Positions 13,840-24,687 of a stretch of DNA of 64,000 nucleotides are shown here, piece by piece. Below the pieces are notes generated by a model. The model worked only from the letters and a program-made list of their open reading frames with translations. It had not been told where the DNA came from and made no database searches. Numbering within the stretch: position 1 is the first letter of the stretch; every line of letters starts with the position of its first letter. Source of the stretch: Colius striatus (taxonomy: Eukaryota > Chordata > Aves > Coliiformes > Coliidae). A program made the translations under genes and the position numbers. Where the stretch lies: NCBI RefSeq assembly GCF_028858725.1, contig NC_084781.1, forward strand, positions 6,766,513-6,830,512, given 5' to 3'.

Positions 13840-14110
13840 GCCCTGGCTTCATTAGAATGGATGCCATTTGTTTAAAAATAGAAATATTCTGCCATCTTCC
13901 AGCAGCAAAAAAAAAAAATGAAGCAAGCTATTAAAGGCTTATGATTCTGTGACTTCAGACCTATTGTAGTCTTAATATTTCATGGTGCATTGACACGGAG
14001 TACATAATATGCTGAACAGCACTGTTGGCTTCAGCTGTTGCAAACAGTATGGTGCAGAAATAATTGAACTAAAAAGAAATTACAGCTATTCGGGGAGGTG
14101 GCAACTCTGC
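13840..14110. promoter_or_regulatory. CNE-like AT-rich island
   Basis: Includes an A12 run (13907-13918), TCTTAATATTTCATGG, and AGAAATAATTGAAC. It has no open frame of note. The contrast with GC-rich flanks on both sides is sharp. Confidence 0.3.
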
Positions 14111-14681
14111 TTTGTAGATGTGAGGTTGCAGGCACCGAGTCAAACGTGCACTTTGAAGAAGAAAAACTAAAAACCCACCAGATTTGATGCTGGAAAGATT
14201 TTTTTTTTCGGTGGGTTCTTTTTTCTTTTCTGTGTAGGAGGATCTGGTTTGTCAGCAGTAGGTAGAGAGAGGAGGGAAATCAAGGCCTCATCTGTCCGGG
14301 GAATCGCCTTCAGTTTGGGCAAGCCGGTGTGAATCTGTGCCTGTGCTTTGAAGTCTCAGATGCATCATGTGGTTACCGCAGCGTAACAAGTCGCTGTTTG
14401 TCAGCTGTGCTGTAAGTAACAGCGGGCGCGCTCGTAACCCAGCGTAGGGGAGGCATAAACCACGGCAGTTTACGCCTTCCCTCCGCTCCTACTTCAATTC
14501 TTTCAGCTTAAACTTGGTTCCTGAGCATGAAAGGAAACCCAAACGAGGCTAGTTACCAGCAGAACAGCCGTGGGTGCGGAGTCTTCTGTGGGGGGCATTG
14601 CAAGCCATGCGGGCTCAGCGTGTGCAGGCAAGGCCCTGGACGTGGCACATCAGTGGGAAGATGCCTCCCAGAGTCACAGAA

Positions 14682-14890
14682 TCACAGAACAGCAGGGGTG
14701 GGAAGGGACCTTTAGAGATCATCCAGTCCAACCCCCCTACCCAAGCAGGTCGCACCTAGATCAGGCTGCACAGGAACCTGTCCAGGTGGGTTTTGATGAC
14801 CTCTGGAGAAGGAGACTCCACACCCTCACAGTAAAGTAGTTTTTCCTTACAATTAAATGGATCTTTTTGTGTTCCAGCTTCCTTCCACAA
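14682..14890 (-). mobile_element. CR1 LINE 3' fragment, antisense
   Basis: Begins AGTCACAGAATCACAGAAC, then GGGAAGGGACCTTTAGAGAT, AGCAGGTCGCACCTAGATCA and CCCTCACAGTAAAGTAGTTT. The sense strand is minus with its 3' end at 14,682. Internal bases between GGAGACTCCACA and CCCTCACAG are deleted. It belongs to a different subfamily from the other CR1 copies here. Confidence 0.9.
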
Positions 14891-17568
14891 CCCCAACTGG
14901 AACCCTGGGCCGTGGCGTTTGCAGATGTCACCGTCCCTCACCCATCTGCGGCTGCTCAGCCCCATCTGCCACACGCTTCCTCTGCTCCTTTAGCAGTTTG
15001 GCCCAGAGCTGCATCCTTCGTCCCCCAGGGCAGCTCACACCGTCCCTCCTGCCCCGGCAGCATTGGCTGTGCCTCTGGTGCAGCGTCCCCGGCAGCCTGT
15101 GAAGCGGCTGACGCTGACCACCCGTGGAGACCGTGTGCTGGATCAGACGGAGCTCGGGTCTGAGCCGCTCTGCCGCCTCCCATTTCTTTGATCGTTTCAT
15201 GTTAAGCAAGAAACGAGAGGCAGAAGAAGTGCCGCAGCAAGTATTGAAATGTTTCAGCGCTGCTGGGTTGCAGCGTGGTGATATTTCATGCTAGAATAGA
15301 TTTTTCACTTGAAATTTGTGAAATGGTGGATGTCAGCTGGGAAACTCGATGTTTTGATCACTGGCAAGTGCCTGGTGGAAGGGGGAACTTTTCTCCACAG
15401 TGAATTTTGAAGGGTCTGCTTTCCATCTCGGAGCAAAGACGCGCTTCAGCGTGGGGGCATTGCTCCTAATGCCCATCCACACCAGAACTGCCCATGCTGA
15501 AGGCAGGAGGGCTCCTTACCCCCCTCACACCTTGAGGGGTGTGAAACCACCCTGAGTTTCTCTGGTCCTGAAATTAGATGCCATTCATTTGTAAGGAAGT
15601 GCTGGTTAGAAAAACTGTTTGCTGGATGAGGTGTTACTAGCTGTGCATATATGTATATACATGGAGATAATCACAGATGTACTAATGTGTCCTATGTACA
15701 GAACACACATAAATAAAATGTTTTCCTTGTGAACCTGGCGCCTGTGGCAATGAAGTTACCCACATCTGAGATTTGAAGGGCTCAATCTATAATTTATAAA
15801 GAGTATTTAAGAGCTTGCAGCTCATCCCAGGGATGGTCTGGCAGGTGAGGAAGCGCCAATCTGACCATGGTTTTATGGGATGGAGGATGCAGTTTCGAGG
15901 CTGTGGCAGTAAATGATGGTGGAAGTCACCTCACTCTCTTGTCACGCAGCCAAAGGACTTTCCTGGGCACTTTGCCACCTTAATAGGTCCAGTGATGTGG
16001 CAATCTCGTGTTGATGGTTTGCAATTAAACGTGGAAAATGCAGCTGGACTCCTGTAGAAGCTCGGTGAGGCTGTTGGTGAAATGCAGCCACCTGCGGCAG
16101 GAGACGTGTCGGCTGCTCCATCGATGTCCAAAAGCCCCTGTCACAGCTGGAGCATCGTTTGAGTGCTGGCACACGACAGGCAGTGGTTCCTCTGGGTTAG
16201 CTGAGGGAGGATGTTCTCGTGTGACCTGCTCTCTCCCAGGGTCTTGGCACTGTCTGGCTGTGGAAAAGACTCTCTGCCTCCTGCAAAAGGTGGGAGCCCC
16301 CCCCTCCCTCTGCCAGCTGCAGTCACGGTGCTCCCTGAAAATGATCTGGTTGTTACTGTCAGAGAGAGAAACTCTGCTTGTGACTTTCCCACTTGACATG
16401 ACAGGGGCTCTTAAGGAGATGGGAAAATGGAAAGCAAGGCTTCAGGTTTTTTTACTCTATTTGCTGGGCAACGATAGAGGGAAAGTGCACAAGGTCTCCA
16501 GGTAACGTAAGATTCTGGATCCTCTCATGGTCAATCACAGTCCTTAACCTTTCTCTTCTCTGCCGCGAGTGCCCTTGGGACTGTTTGCATTCTCATTTCA
16601 AGGCTTTCGCCCTGAATGCAAACAGGCAGAGGGGGAGATTGTCATGCAGGCACAGAACTCCTCTCTCCTGGCATCATACACACAAAGGCGGGTTAGAACA
16701 CGGTCCCATCCTGGGATCTGGTGGTGTTGGAGGTGTTGTGCAAAACTCTGCTCGCTCCACCAGAGCAGTACATGAGACAGTCTGGCTTCAGACATCTGAG
16801 AGTTTGCTCACGTATATGTTGTCTTCTAGATTTTTATCTGTTGGTTTGGGGTCTTTTTCCCTGTCGAATCCATAGTGACCTCCAGCAGCATCAGAGTGTG
16901 GCCTCTCCATCCCACCCTCCTGCTGTGGGGACCCGCTGGTACCCCCCTCAGCGCTGCCCCTGCCTGCCACGAGTGTGGAAGAGGCAGCGGGCAGGAGGGC
17001 TGGAGCGTGCCCAGGTCCCCTCTCAGCCCTGTGCCTGAGGGCCATCGGCTCCTCTTTTTTCTCCCCGGCTCTGCTCCGAAGGCGCTCGCAACGCCCTATT
17101 TATCTCAGTGTCATTTTCTTCGAGATGTGAGCTGGAACAAATCCGGAGCAGCTGCTCCATCTCTAAGTGTCCTTTAGGGATCCCTTCAGCAGACACTTTG
17201 CAGGATATAATGATGACATTCTAACGAGCGCTAATGCACGTGTTGTCATCTTTCTGTATTTACACTTCCCACAGGAGGCATCGTTGGGAGGAGGGAAAGC
17301 GAGACACACAAAGTTTTACACAGAAACTTCGGCACGTGAGCCGGGCTCGGCCAGGGAATCCACCTCCTCCACAAAAGCTGTAGGGCAGGAGACGATGATA
17401 AACACGAGAACCTCCCAAAGAAGTGAAATGAATCTATATATGTGCTCGGTGTTTTGTAATATGAGCGGTGGAAAGGGATACGGCTGCCACTTTGTCCTCT
17501 GCATACTGATCTGATCAGAGGAAGATGGTATCAAATAAATAGAAATCACAAGATTTCTCTCTCCATCT

Positions 17569-17571
<3 letters not shown>
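14891..17571. other. Noncoding with islands near 15.7 and 17.2 kb
   Basis: About 15595-15830 contains CATATATGTATATACATG and AATAAATAAAATG-like text. About 17190-17265 contains AGGATATAATGATGACATTC. No exon was identified in this interval. Confidence 0.35.
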
Positions 17572-17607
<36 letters not shown>

Positions 17608-17614
17608 TGTGCGC
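17572..17614. repeat. (CA)16 microsatellite running into GTGTGTGCGC
   Basis: The CA repeat at 17572-17604 is followed directly by GTGTGTGCGC. The result is 43 bases of unbroken alternating purine-pyrimidine, a classic Z-DNA-prone tract. Confidence 0.95.
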
Positions 17615-19757
17615 TGCATTACCAGCGTCAGGGTGAGGATCCAGCCGGGCCCGTAAGTGCTAATCATCATTGTCTCTGCTCATTGCTGGAAATGCTGCTG
17701 GCACATTTCTGAACCGGGTTAAAAAGTAAATTAGATTTCTTCTGGAGGGTTGTTTTTCAAGGGTTTTGTCTGGCGACGTTCTCGTGCGAGATTGAGCCTT
17801 TGACGAGGGGGGAAGAGAACAAAAGGCGGCGATGCAGAATGGAGGGTGCAATTATCCGGCTGAACCGGGCTCTCCAGGGGAAGGCACCTCATCAGGGAAG
17901 GCTCAAATTTGCTCAAAATACAAGGTTGCAGCACAAAATGCATTTATAATCTGCCTCACCCGCTCATGTTAAACTGTTTGCAAAGCCAGGCAAAGCAGCA
18001 CAACATGGCAAATGGAATCCAATGGGGTATTAACAACAATGGGATGAGATTAGGATCGAGGGGGGTGTTTTAGCAGAACTCAGTGTCTGTTTTGTGGAGT
18101 GTGCAGGTGGAGCAGCATGAGGCAGAGGAACAGTGGGGAGATGGGGATGCAGGGGCTGCCTTAATCCCTGAGCACTGTGAGGAAGGGGCAGGGCCTCAGG
18201 TATAGCGAGTAACGGGGCACAGCTGATGAGGTGAGTGGGGAGGCTGCCCTACCCAGACACAGCTGAAGTTACTAAAGGCCTTTTGGCATCATGGCTGCTT
18301 CTGAGGGAGTTGGGTGCAACGTGGTGTTCTCCTGGAGCTGCTGCCTGGGACCTGGGTGAGTCTCCTGGTCTTTTTTTCTCTCCATTCCTGCAGCAGAAAT
18401 GTGGTGACTGGGTGTATGCCTTCAGCCCATAGACTGTTGTTGATCTTGCTTAGAAGCTCCAGGAGTGACTGTAGCAGAACTGAAGAGGTTGTTGGATGTA
18501 GGGCTGAGATGGTTTTGCAAATCCTGCAGCACTATGAAAGCTGTTTGTTGGGGATGTTATCCCAGTTTGCTATCTCTGTGCTTTATAACATGCTCTATGC
18601 CCTTTGAGGGCAAGGTCATTGCTGAGGAACACACTGGGCTGAAGCTGGGGAAGCATATTTGCCCTCAAGTGTTGGTAAAGCTGTTTGCCCTACGCAGACT
18701 GGCTCCTTGTTGCACTTGGCTCTTAGGGGAGGCAGATGGATCTGCTGGGTCTGATGTACTGCAGTGTCCTGGTTTGAGGCTGAGCAGCTGGTTTTGCACT
18801 GTTGGTAAACATCCTGGGGCAGCTGGCTGCTCCAGGTGTTTGTTTGGAGAGGTGTGTGTTGGTGCTCTGGAAGCTCTTTGTGTACAAATAACCGTCCTGT
18901 GTTTATAAGCAAAGTCTCTAGGAAATGCACTCAGTGATCAGGAAATTGATCCTTCCTCTTCCCTCTGGCCCCGTGCAGCTGTGGCAAGGAGCAGGCAGCC
19001 GTGCCCCTGGCCCCACGCCATGCCGCGCCGTGCTGGCTGCCCTTGCCCCCAGCTCCTGCCCTTCGTTGTGTGTGTGTTTGGGGAGCTGAGCTCTCGAGCT
19101 GCCCGGCTGACATGAGTGACGCACTCAGCCCGTGTGGGCTGGCTTCTGTAATTGGGGTCAATCACAGAAAAAACCCTGTCACAGCAGAAAGTGCTTCTCC
19201 AGTGCTGGGGCTGCACACCAGGGATGGGGAAGGAGCCACGCTGCCCTCCCTGCCCTCTCTCGGCCTCTGTTTGTCTGGTTTCTCTGCACATAGCTCCTCT
19301 TTGCTCCCTCCCTCCCCTGCAGAGGACTGCTTGCCTTCGTCTTGGTGCCAGCTCTGCTACCCTCTTCGCTTTCCCTCATGGATGGTGTCCTGGAAGAGTC
19401 CCATGGGCTCTTCCTGCCTCCTCTCCATGAGAAGAGCCATAATGATATCTCCTGTGGCCCCTGCTCAGTTGTGCAGCGAGGGAGCAGCTTCCCTGCCCCA
19501 CGAACACCAGGCAGGTCCCTGGAATCCCATAGTGTGGGGAGAAGGTGTCTGTGCTCCCTCATCACCATCCCTGAAGGTCATCTCTGGTTAGTTCCTCCAG
19601 TATGGCCCCTGAGTCGTGGTGTTCATCACACCACTCTCCTGCACCTGCTGTGGGTAGGTGGAGAGGGCTGGGGGCTAGGTGAGCAGAGGGTGTAAGCTGA
19701 CGAGCCCCAGGAAAGGCTCTGGGCAGGGGGAGGCTCCATTTTCTGTGGCAGTGCTGT

Positions 19758-19775
19758 TGAAATAAATAAATAAAC
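19758..19775. repeat. (AAAT)4 repeat
   Basis: GAAATAAATAAATAAAC, a short tetranucleotide repeat that also creates chance AATAAA hexamers. Confidence 0.8.
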
Positions 19776-22587
19776 CTATAGATCATTCCTGCTGCTTTTT
19801 GCTCACCCTGCCAGTCAGTGGCCAAGGAGCAAGGGACCTTTCATGGAGATAAATACAGCACAGAGGGATAATTAAAGTGACTGATTTCCCTGTGGCAGGA
19901 GCTTCCCGAGGCTCCTTGCACTCGGGCAGGGAGCAGCAACGTGTTTGGGAGCGGCGGGAGTCAGGGAGAGCTGCTCCCGAGGGGACTTCACCTCTCAGGT
20001 CACCTCTCATCAGAGGTGCTTAGAAAGCTCAGGAGGTCTACAAGAGGCCACCTAAACCCACAAATAATAACAATCTCATTTCCCTGCTAGGTTGCTTCAG
20101 CAAGACCTTTCCCACCTCTGCTTCTGTCACAAAAATAGCACAGGGGAAAGGTTCACAACTCTTAAGCCGGCTTGTGGGTTGTTGCCCTGAGCTGTTTGCA
20201 TGCTTTCCAAAAGGCAAGGCGTGGGAGTCTGGGAGCTGTCACAGCCACAGCAGGGCTGACAAACCTATTGGGGAGGTGAGATGAGCATTGCACAGCAGAG
20301 GGGTGTGCAACTCTGCAAGGAGGAAAGCAGCCCCCAGTGAAGGCAGAAGGAGCAGGATGGCTGCTCAGGGCTGCCAGCACATGCAGGGCAGGTCTGGGGT
20401 GCACTCTGAGCTGCTGTGGCTGCAAACAGCAGCTGGAACATGGGAAGGAAGAGGGGGACCCCATTCAGAGCCCCCCAGGTCTGTGTGTGCTTCCTGCTTT
20501 CCCACCTCCCTGCAGCTTCATTATGGACCTTCCATTGCTTATCGTAAGGGAAAGTGTCTGGCCTTGTTTACCCACAATAGATGGTTTACATGCTGCATGT
20601 TAATCATTGCCCTGCACCTTTACTCTAAAGCCTTATCCAAAACTGCAACCAGGGGCTCGTTTAGATTTCTTGTTTGTAGCGATAATACCCCTTTAATATG
20701 CTAAATGAGGAAGCAAATGAACCTTTCCTGGGCTTCTCTCAAACCATCTCTTCTTTAGAAGGTGACTCTCTTGGCAGATCGATGCCAGGATCAGCGCTGG
20801 CACCACAGAGCTGGTTGCTGGGAGGGAGCACAGGGCTTTGTATCTCAGGGCAGGCGTGCAGGTCCCTCCTCTTGTTCCCAAAGTCCCCGGGCCCCATCCA
20901 GATCCTGACCTTCCATCAAGCTCTTTCTGTTCCTCGGCGGCAGACGTGTCTGTTCTGATGTTATCACCCATTCCTCTCCCTTTCCCTCTTTGCTCTTCCT
21001 AGGAGCTTGTGTCCTGGTGATCTATGAGTTGTTTGGAGAGGCAGCAAACACTACTTATGCATTATATACATGTCTTGTCTGTTCCACTTGATAATGCCAT
21101 TCTTTAATATGCTCAGCAGTAGCTTTTTTGGCTGGCTCTCACCGCCCCGCTCCCCTAAAGCCTGCCTGGCACACACTGAGGCCTTTTTCTTCTTCAAACA
21201 GTTTAGGGGGTTTTTATATCTAACTTTGTTTCCCAACACCCCCGCGCGCGGAGGAATAAAACCCAAGCGAAGCAGAAATCCTCCTCAGTAGCCTGGAGCG
21301 TGGCTGTTCCTTTTCTTGCAGAGATGTAGCGGTTCTGAGGAGAGGAGAGAAGGCGACAGGGAACGTCTGAAGGTTCATTCACACCCAGCTCCAGCGTGGC
21401 GATGGCTGTGGCAGGAGCTGGGGCTGTGCCTCCTGCCCGTGGGTCATGGCGAGGCAGAAGGAGGAGGAACTGCCTTTCCTGTGCCACCAGAGCTGAGCTT
21501 GGCTGTGGCGTGGTCAGGATGTGTCTAGGTGTGTGTGGGGTGATGCTGCATCCCTGGCAGCAGAGAGGCAGGAAGGGATTCTGATTCTGATTCTCCAGCA
21601 AAGAGATCTCCCCTTCTCCTTGCTCCCTGTTTGCTCGGCTCCTGAATGCCGCAGGGAGCGGCGTGGGTGCGTGTTCTCACACCGGTCTGTGTCAGCAAGT
21701 GTCGGACAGGGTCTGCAGGATGAGGTTCTTGCAGGCTAGGCCAGCCACCCCACCACCAGGAAGGGCAGGGGGACATCCCCTGCTGCCACCCCCGGCGCCG
21801 GGTAAATGCTGCGCCCTCCTCCTCTCGCCCCGGTGATGAGCAGGAGAGGCGAGGAGTACATGATGGATAAGCTTTAAAAAGGAGTCCAGGGTCACAGCTT
21901 TGTCTATAAAGAGTAAATAATGCGAAGAGCAGAGCCCCGTCTCCCGGGTGGCACGCGTGACGAGCAGAGGACGTGCTCTGCCTCGCGATGGGGAGCTCCC
22001 TCAGGGCCTGGGACCCGCCACGAAGTGAAGAGGTGCACGGGGCAGGGCTCTCACTTGCACAGCGCAGGGCAGCGAGGCAGTCTCAGCGTAGGGAGCCGCT
22101 GATGGGGAGCGGCTTTGGGGACGTTGAGATGTTTGCTACTTCCACTGTGTTTCCTCCTTTTATGTTTCCAGTTGGCAAACAGCTCTGTGATGCTTTATTC
22201 CAAAGGGTTCCATATAGAAAGCATCCCCCAACTCCAAGGAAAGGCTGCTGGGTGAACAAACGATGGGGGAGGAAGCCCTGGAAGGTTTGGGGAGGCTTTT
22301 GCCAGTGGAAGTGGGTTACCCCCATGCCGTTGCTGCTGAGATGCCCAGCCGGTGGGAGGGATGCAGCTGGGGGGATGCTGCAGCACTGACGTGACAGGGG
22401 GGGAATCTTCACGTCTGTGTTCACTGGGTGTGACAGGGAGTGTGCTGGGACAGCATCCCACCCTCCTCGGGGGCTTGGGAGGACAGCTCGCAGCTTCCCA
22501 CCCGCCTGAGTCAGCAGCCGCAGAGTACAACATGACCTTGCGTGGAGAAAGATGTCAAACAAATCTTTGTGCTCGTCACACATGGGT

Positions 22588-22614
22588 TCTCTCTCTCTCC
22601 CACACACACACACA
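22588..22614. repeat. Short compound (TC)n(CA)n microsatellite
   Basis: About six CT units followed by seven CA units. Confidence 0.8.
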
Positions 22615-24655
22615 GAGTTCCCTGCAAATCCATCTCTTGCCTTGGCCTGGCTGCTTGATCCTTTTCTGGGGAGGAACGTGGGGCTGATGGTGCTACATCC
22701 ACCTCCCACCTCACCCCATCCCCCCAGTCCCGAGAGTCCCGAGTTACAATGGGGTTACGAAGAAGCCTCACTGAGCAGCGCCCACGGCACGATGAGCCAG
22801 TCATACGAGCTCAGGCAATAATATTAACACCATAATTATGCCTGAAACGTCCTTGGAGAGTCTGCAGGGGCCACAAGAAGAGGAGGGCAACAGAGGAGAT
22901 GGCTTCTTCCTAGGATAACGCCTTATGTCCCTAGAAATGACTTTGGAGGTGTGAGGAGGGGTACAAGGAAGTGAGGAAATCCCACCACACTGGAGTTTCC
23001 CATCATGTCCCCCCTCCCTGGGCAGGGGCAGCAGGGCTCACTGGGGTCAGCTCCTTTCGCTGCCTCACCGTGTTCAGTGTGTAATTCGACAGGCTCCATG
23101 GCAACGCGCCAGCGCCGCTTACCTGACCTCTCCCGACCCCCTTGTTAACATCACTCCTACCCCCCTGCTCCAGCCCGAGCCCAGAGCACTGCAGAGGCTG
23201 GGAGTTACACAGCTGGGAGGTGCGATGCCAGGGGAGCCAGGGCTGGAGGGGACCCCATTGCAGGGGGAGGACGTGAGGATGAAAGCTGGTGTAGGGTGGC
23301 ATCCTCCCCAAGCTCATGCTTCTGACTGTACACACTGCAGGGGAAAAGATGACTTTAAATACACACACTGTACCAGAAACACGTGTTGCTGTAGCCCTGT
23401 ACTGCAGAAATGGGGCAAAACAGAGTGTTGTATGAGTGCAAGTGCCTTCCTTGTGCTGAGCTTGGCCCTGTTCATACAGTGATGCCACTAAGTGACAGGA
23501 CGTGGGGTTGTGATGCAAGTGAGGGAAGGTGCCGTGAACCCCCAGCACCGAGCAGAGCCCGTTGGGCCCTGAGCGACCCGGTCCCTGCACAGCAACGTGC
23601 CCATGGTGGGTGGCTTTCCTCCAGCCTCACAGACCCATCAGCTCTGCTCCTTCCTTCCTCTGCTGTTGGAAGTTGGGGAGGGGCTTTAGTAATTTTTTTT
23701 GTGCAAAGGCATAATTACACTTCCCTGATTAATCTCCAGGCTGAGACGTGTGCCTGCCATAAATCTTTGAAACAAACATGTCTATTTATATTTTAATTAT
23801 CTTTCTTCTTTCTCAAAGTTCAGGTTGATTTGAGCTTCTCCTACGTGTTTCTCAGCAGAGCTGAAAGAAACCCCCCCTTTCCCAGAGCATCTTGCAGGTG
23901 AGACCGTGGATCTCCTTGGTGCCAAACCCTCTGGTTTGGACTCGGAGTGGTTTGTGTCAGCAAGCTCTCGGTCTCGGTGGGCCACAGCCTCGCTGGAAGA
24001 GGCTGTTCCCAAGAGCTGCTTGAGCGAGGGTGAGGGAAAACCTGTCTCCCAGGGCGCAGGGATGCTGAGTCTCGGAGCACCCTCCTTCGCTGGGTACCTC
24101 TCCACAGGTCCTTTCGTTCTCAGCGAGCCGCTGCCATTTGTAAACATTAATAACCATTATTGCTATTAAAGAGCAAAGAAAAGCGAGTGGCCCTGTAACT
24201 AATTACTTGAACACACTTGAAGTATTCTCACCGAGGCACAGTTCGCCTCCTTTAGGGAACCTCCCGCTGCGCACAGCAGATTGCGGCTGTGATCGCGTCT
24301 TTCCTCAGCCCCATTAATTGTGCCCAGGGTAGCAGCGCAGCGGCTGTGGGGAGAAGCCTGCTCTGATGAGCAGGGTTCCCTTCAAAGGCTGCTGCCTCCC
24401 TGAAGGCTGCAGCCAGCTCTGCCATCCTCTCCCATACCTCGTTACGAGCAGCAAAGGCAGGTTCTGGCTGTTGGAGGTGAGGCCCCTCCGGGCTGTGAAA
24501 CCCCTCAGGACCCCCATGGGAGGTGCCAGCCCGAGCAGCAGTGTCTGTTTTGCACACAGGGAGGACAGAGTTTAAGAAGTTCCTTAAACCAGTAGCTTCT
24601 TCCCAATATTTCTGTTTTTTTCTTCTTCTCCTCTAATTCCCTGCAGCTTCCTTGA

Positions 24656-24687
24656 CCTTTTTTGCTGCCCCCCTTTTTTGCTGCCCC
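24656..24687. repeat. Perfect 16-base tandem duplication in a polypyrimidine tract
   Basis: CCTTTTTTGCTGCCCC occurs twice back to back. It sits in a pyrimidine-rich stretch from about 24,600 to 24,730. That stretch also holds a splice-acceptor-like CTCTAATTCCCTGCAG at about 24,631-24,646. Confidence 0.9.

Larger units (their letters stand above)
17615..24655. other. Noncoding, mixed composition
   Basis: No gene recognised. About 18,235-18,930 is T/G-rich, CpG-poor and unlike its flanks, so it may be a decayed transposon. About 20,520-20,740 is an AT-rich island with GATA-type motifs (CTTATCGTAAGG, CCTTATCC). The rest is GC-rich and featureless to me. Confidence 0.35.

Noticed and set aside
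19001-19591. 196-codon plus-strand frame
   Set aside because: Ser/Pro/Leu/Cys-rich, no recognised domain, and overlapped by open minus-strand frames.
22083-22709. 208-codon minus-strand frame
   Set aside because: It reads through the TC/CA microsatellite, giving VCVCGRERE-like text; a simple-sequence artefact.
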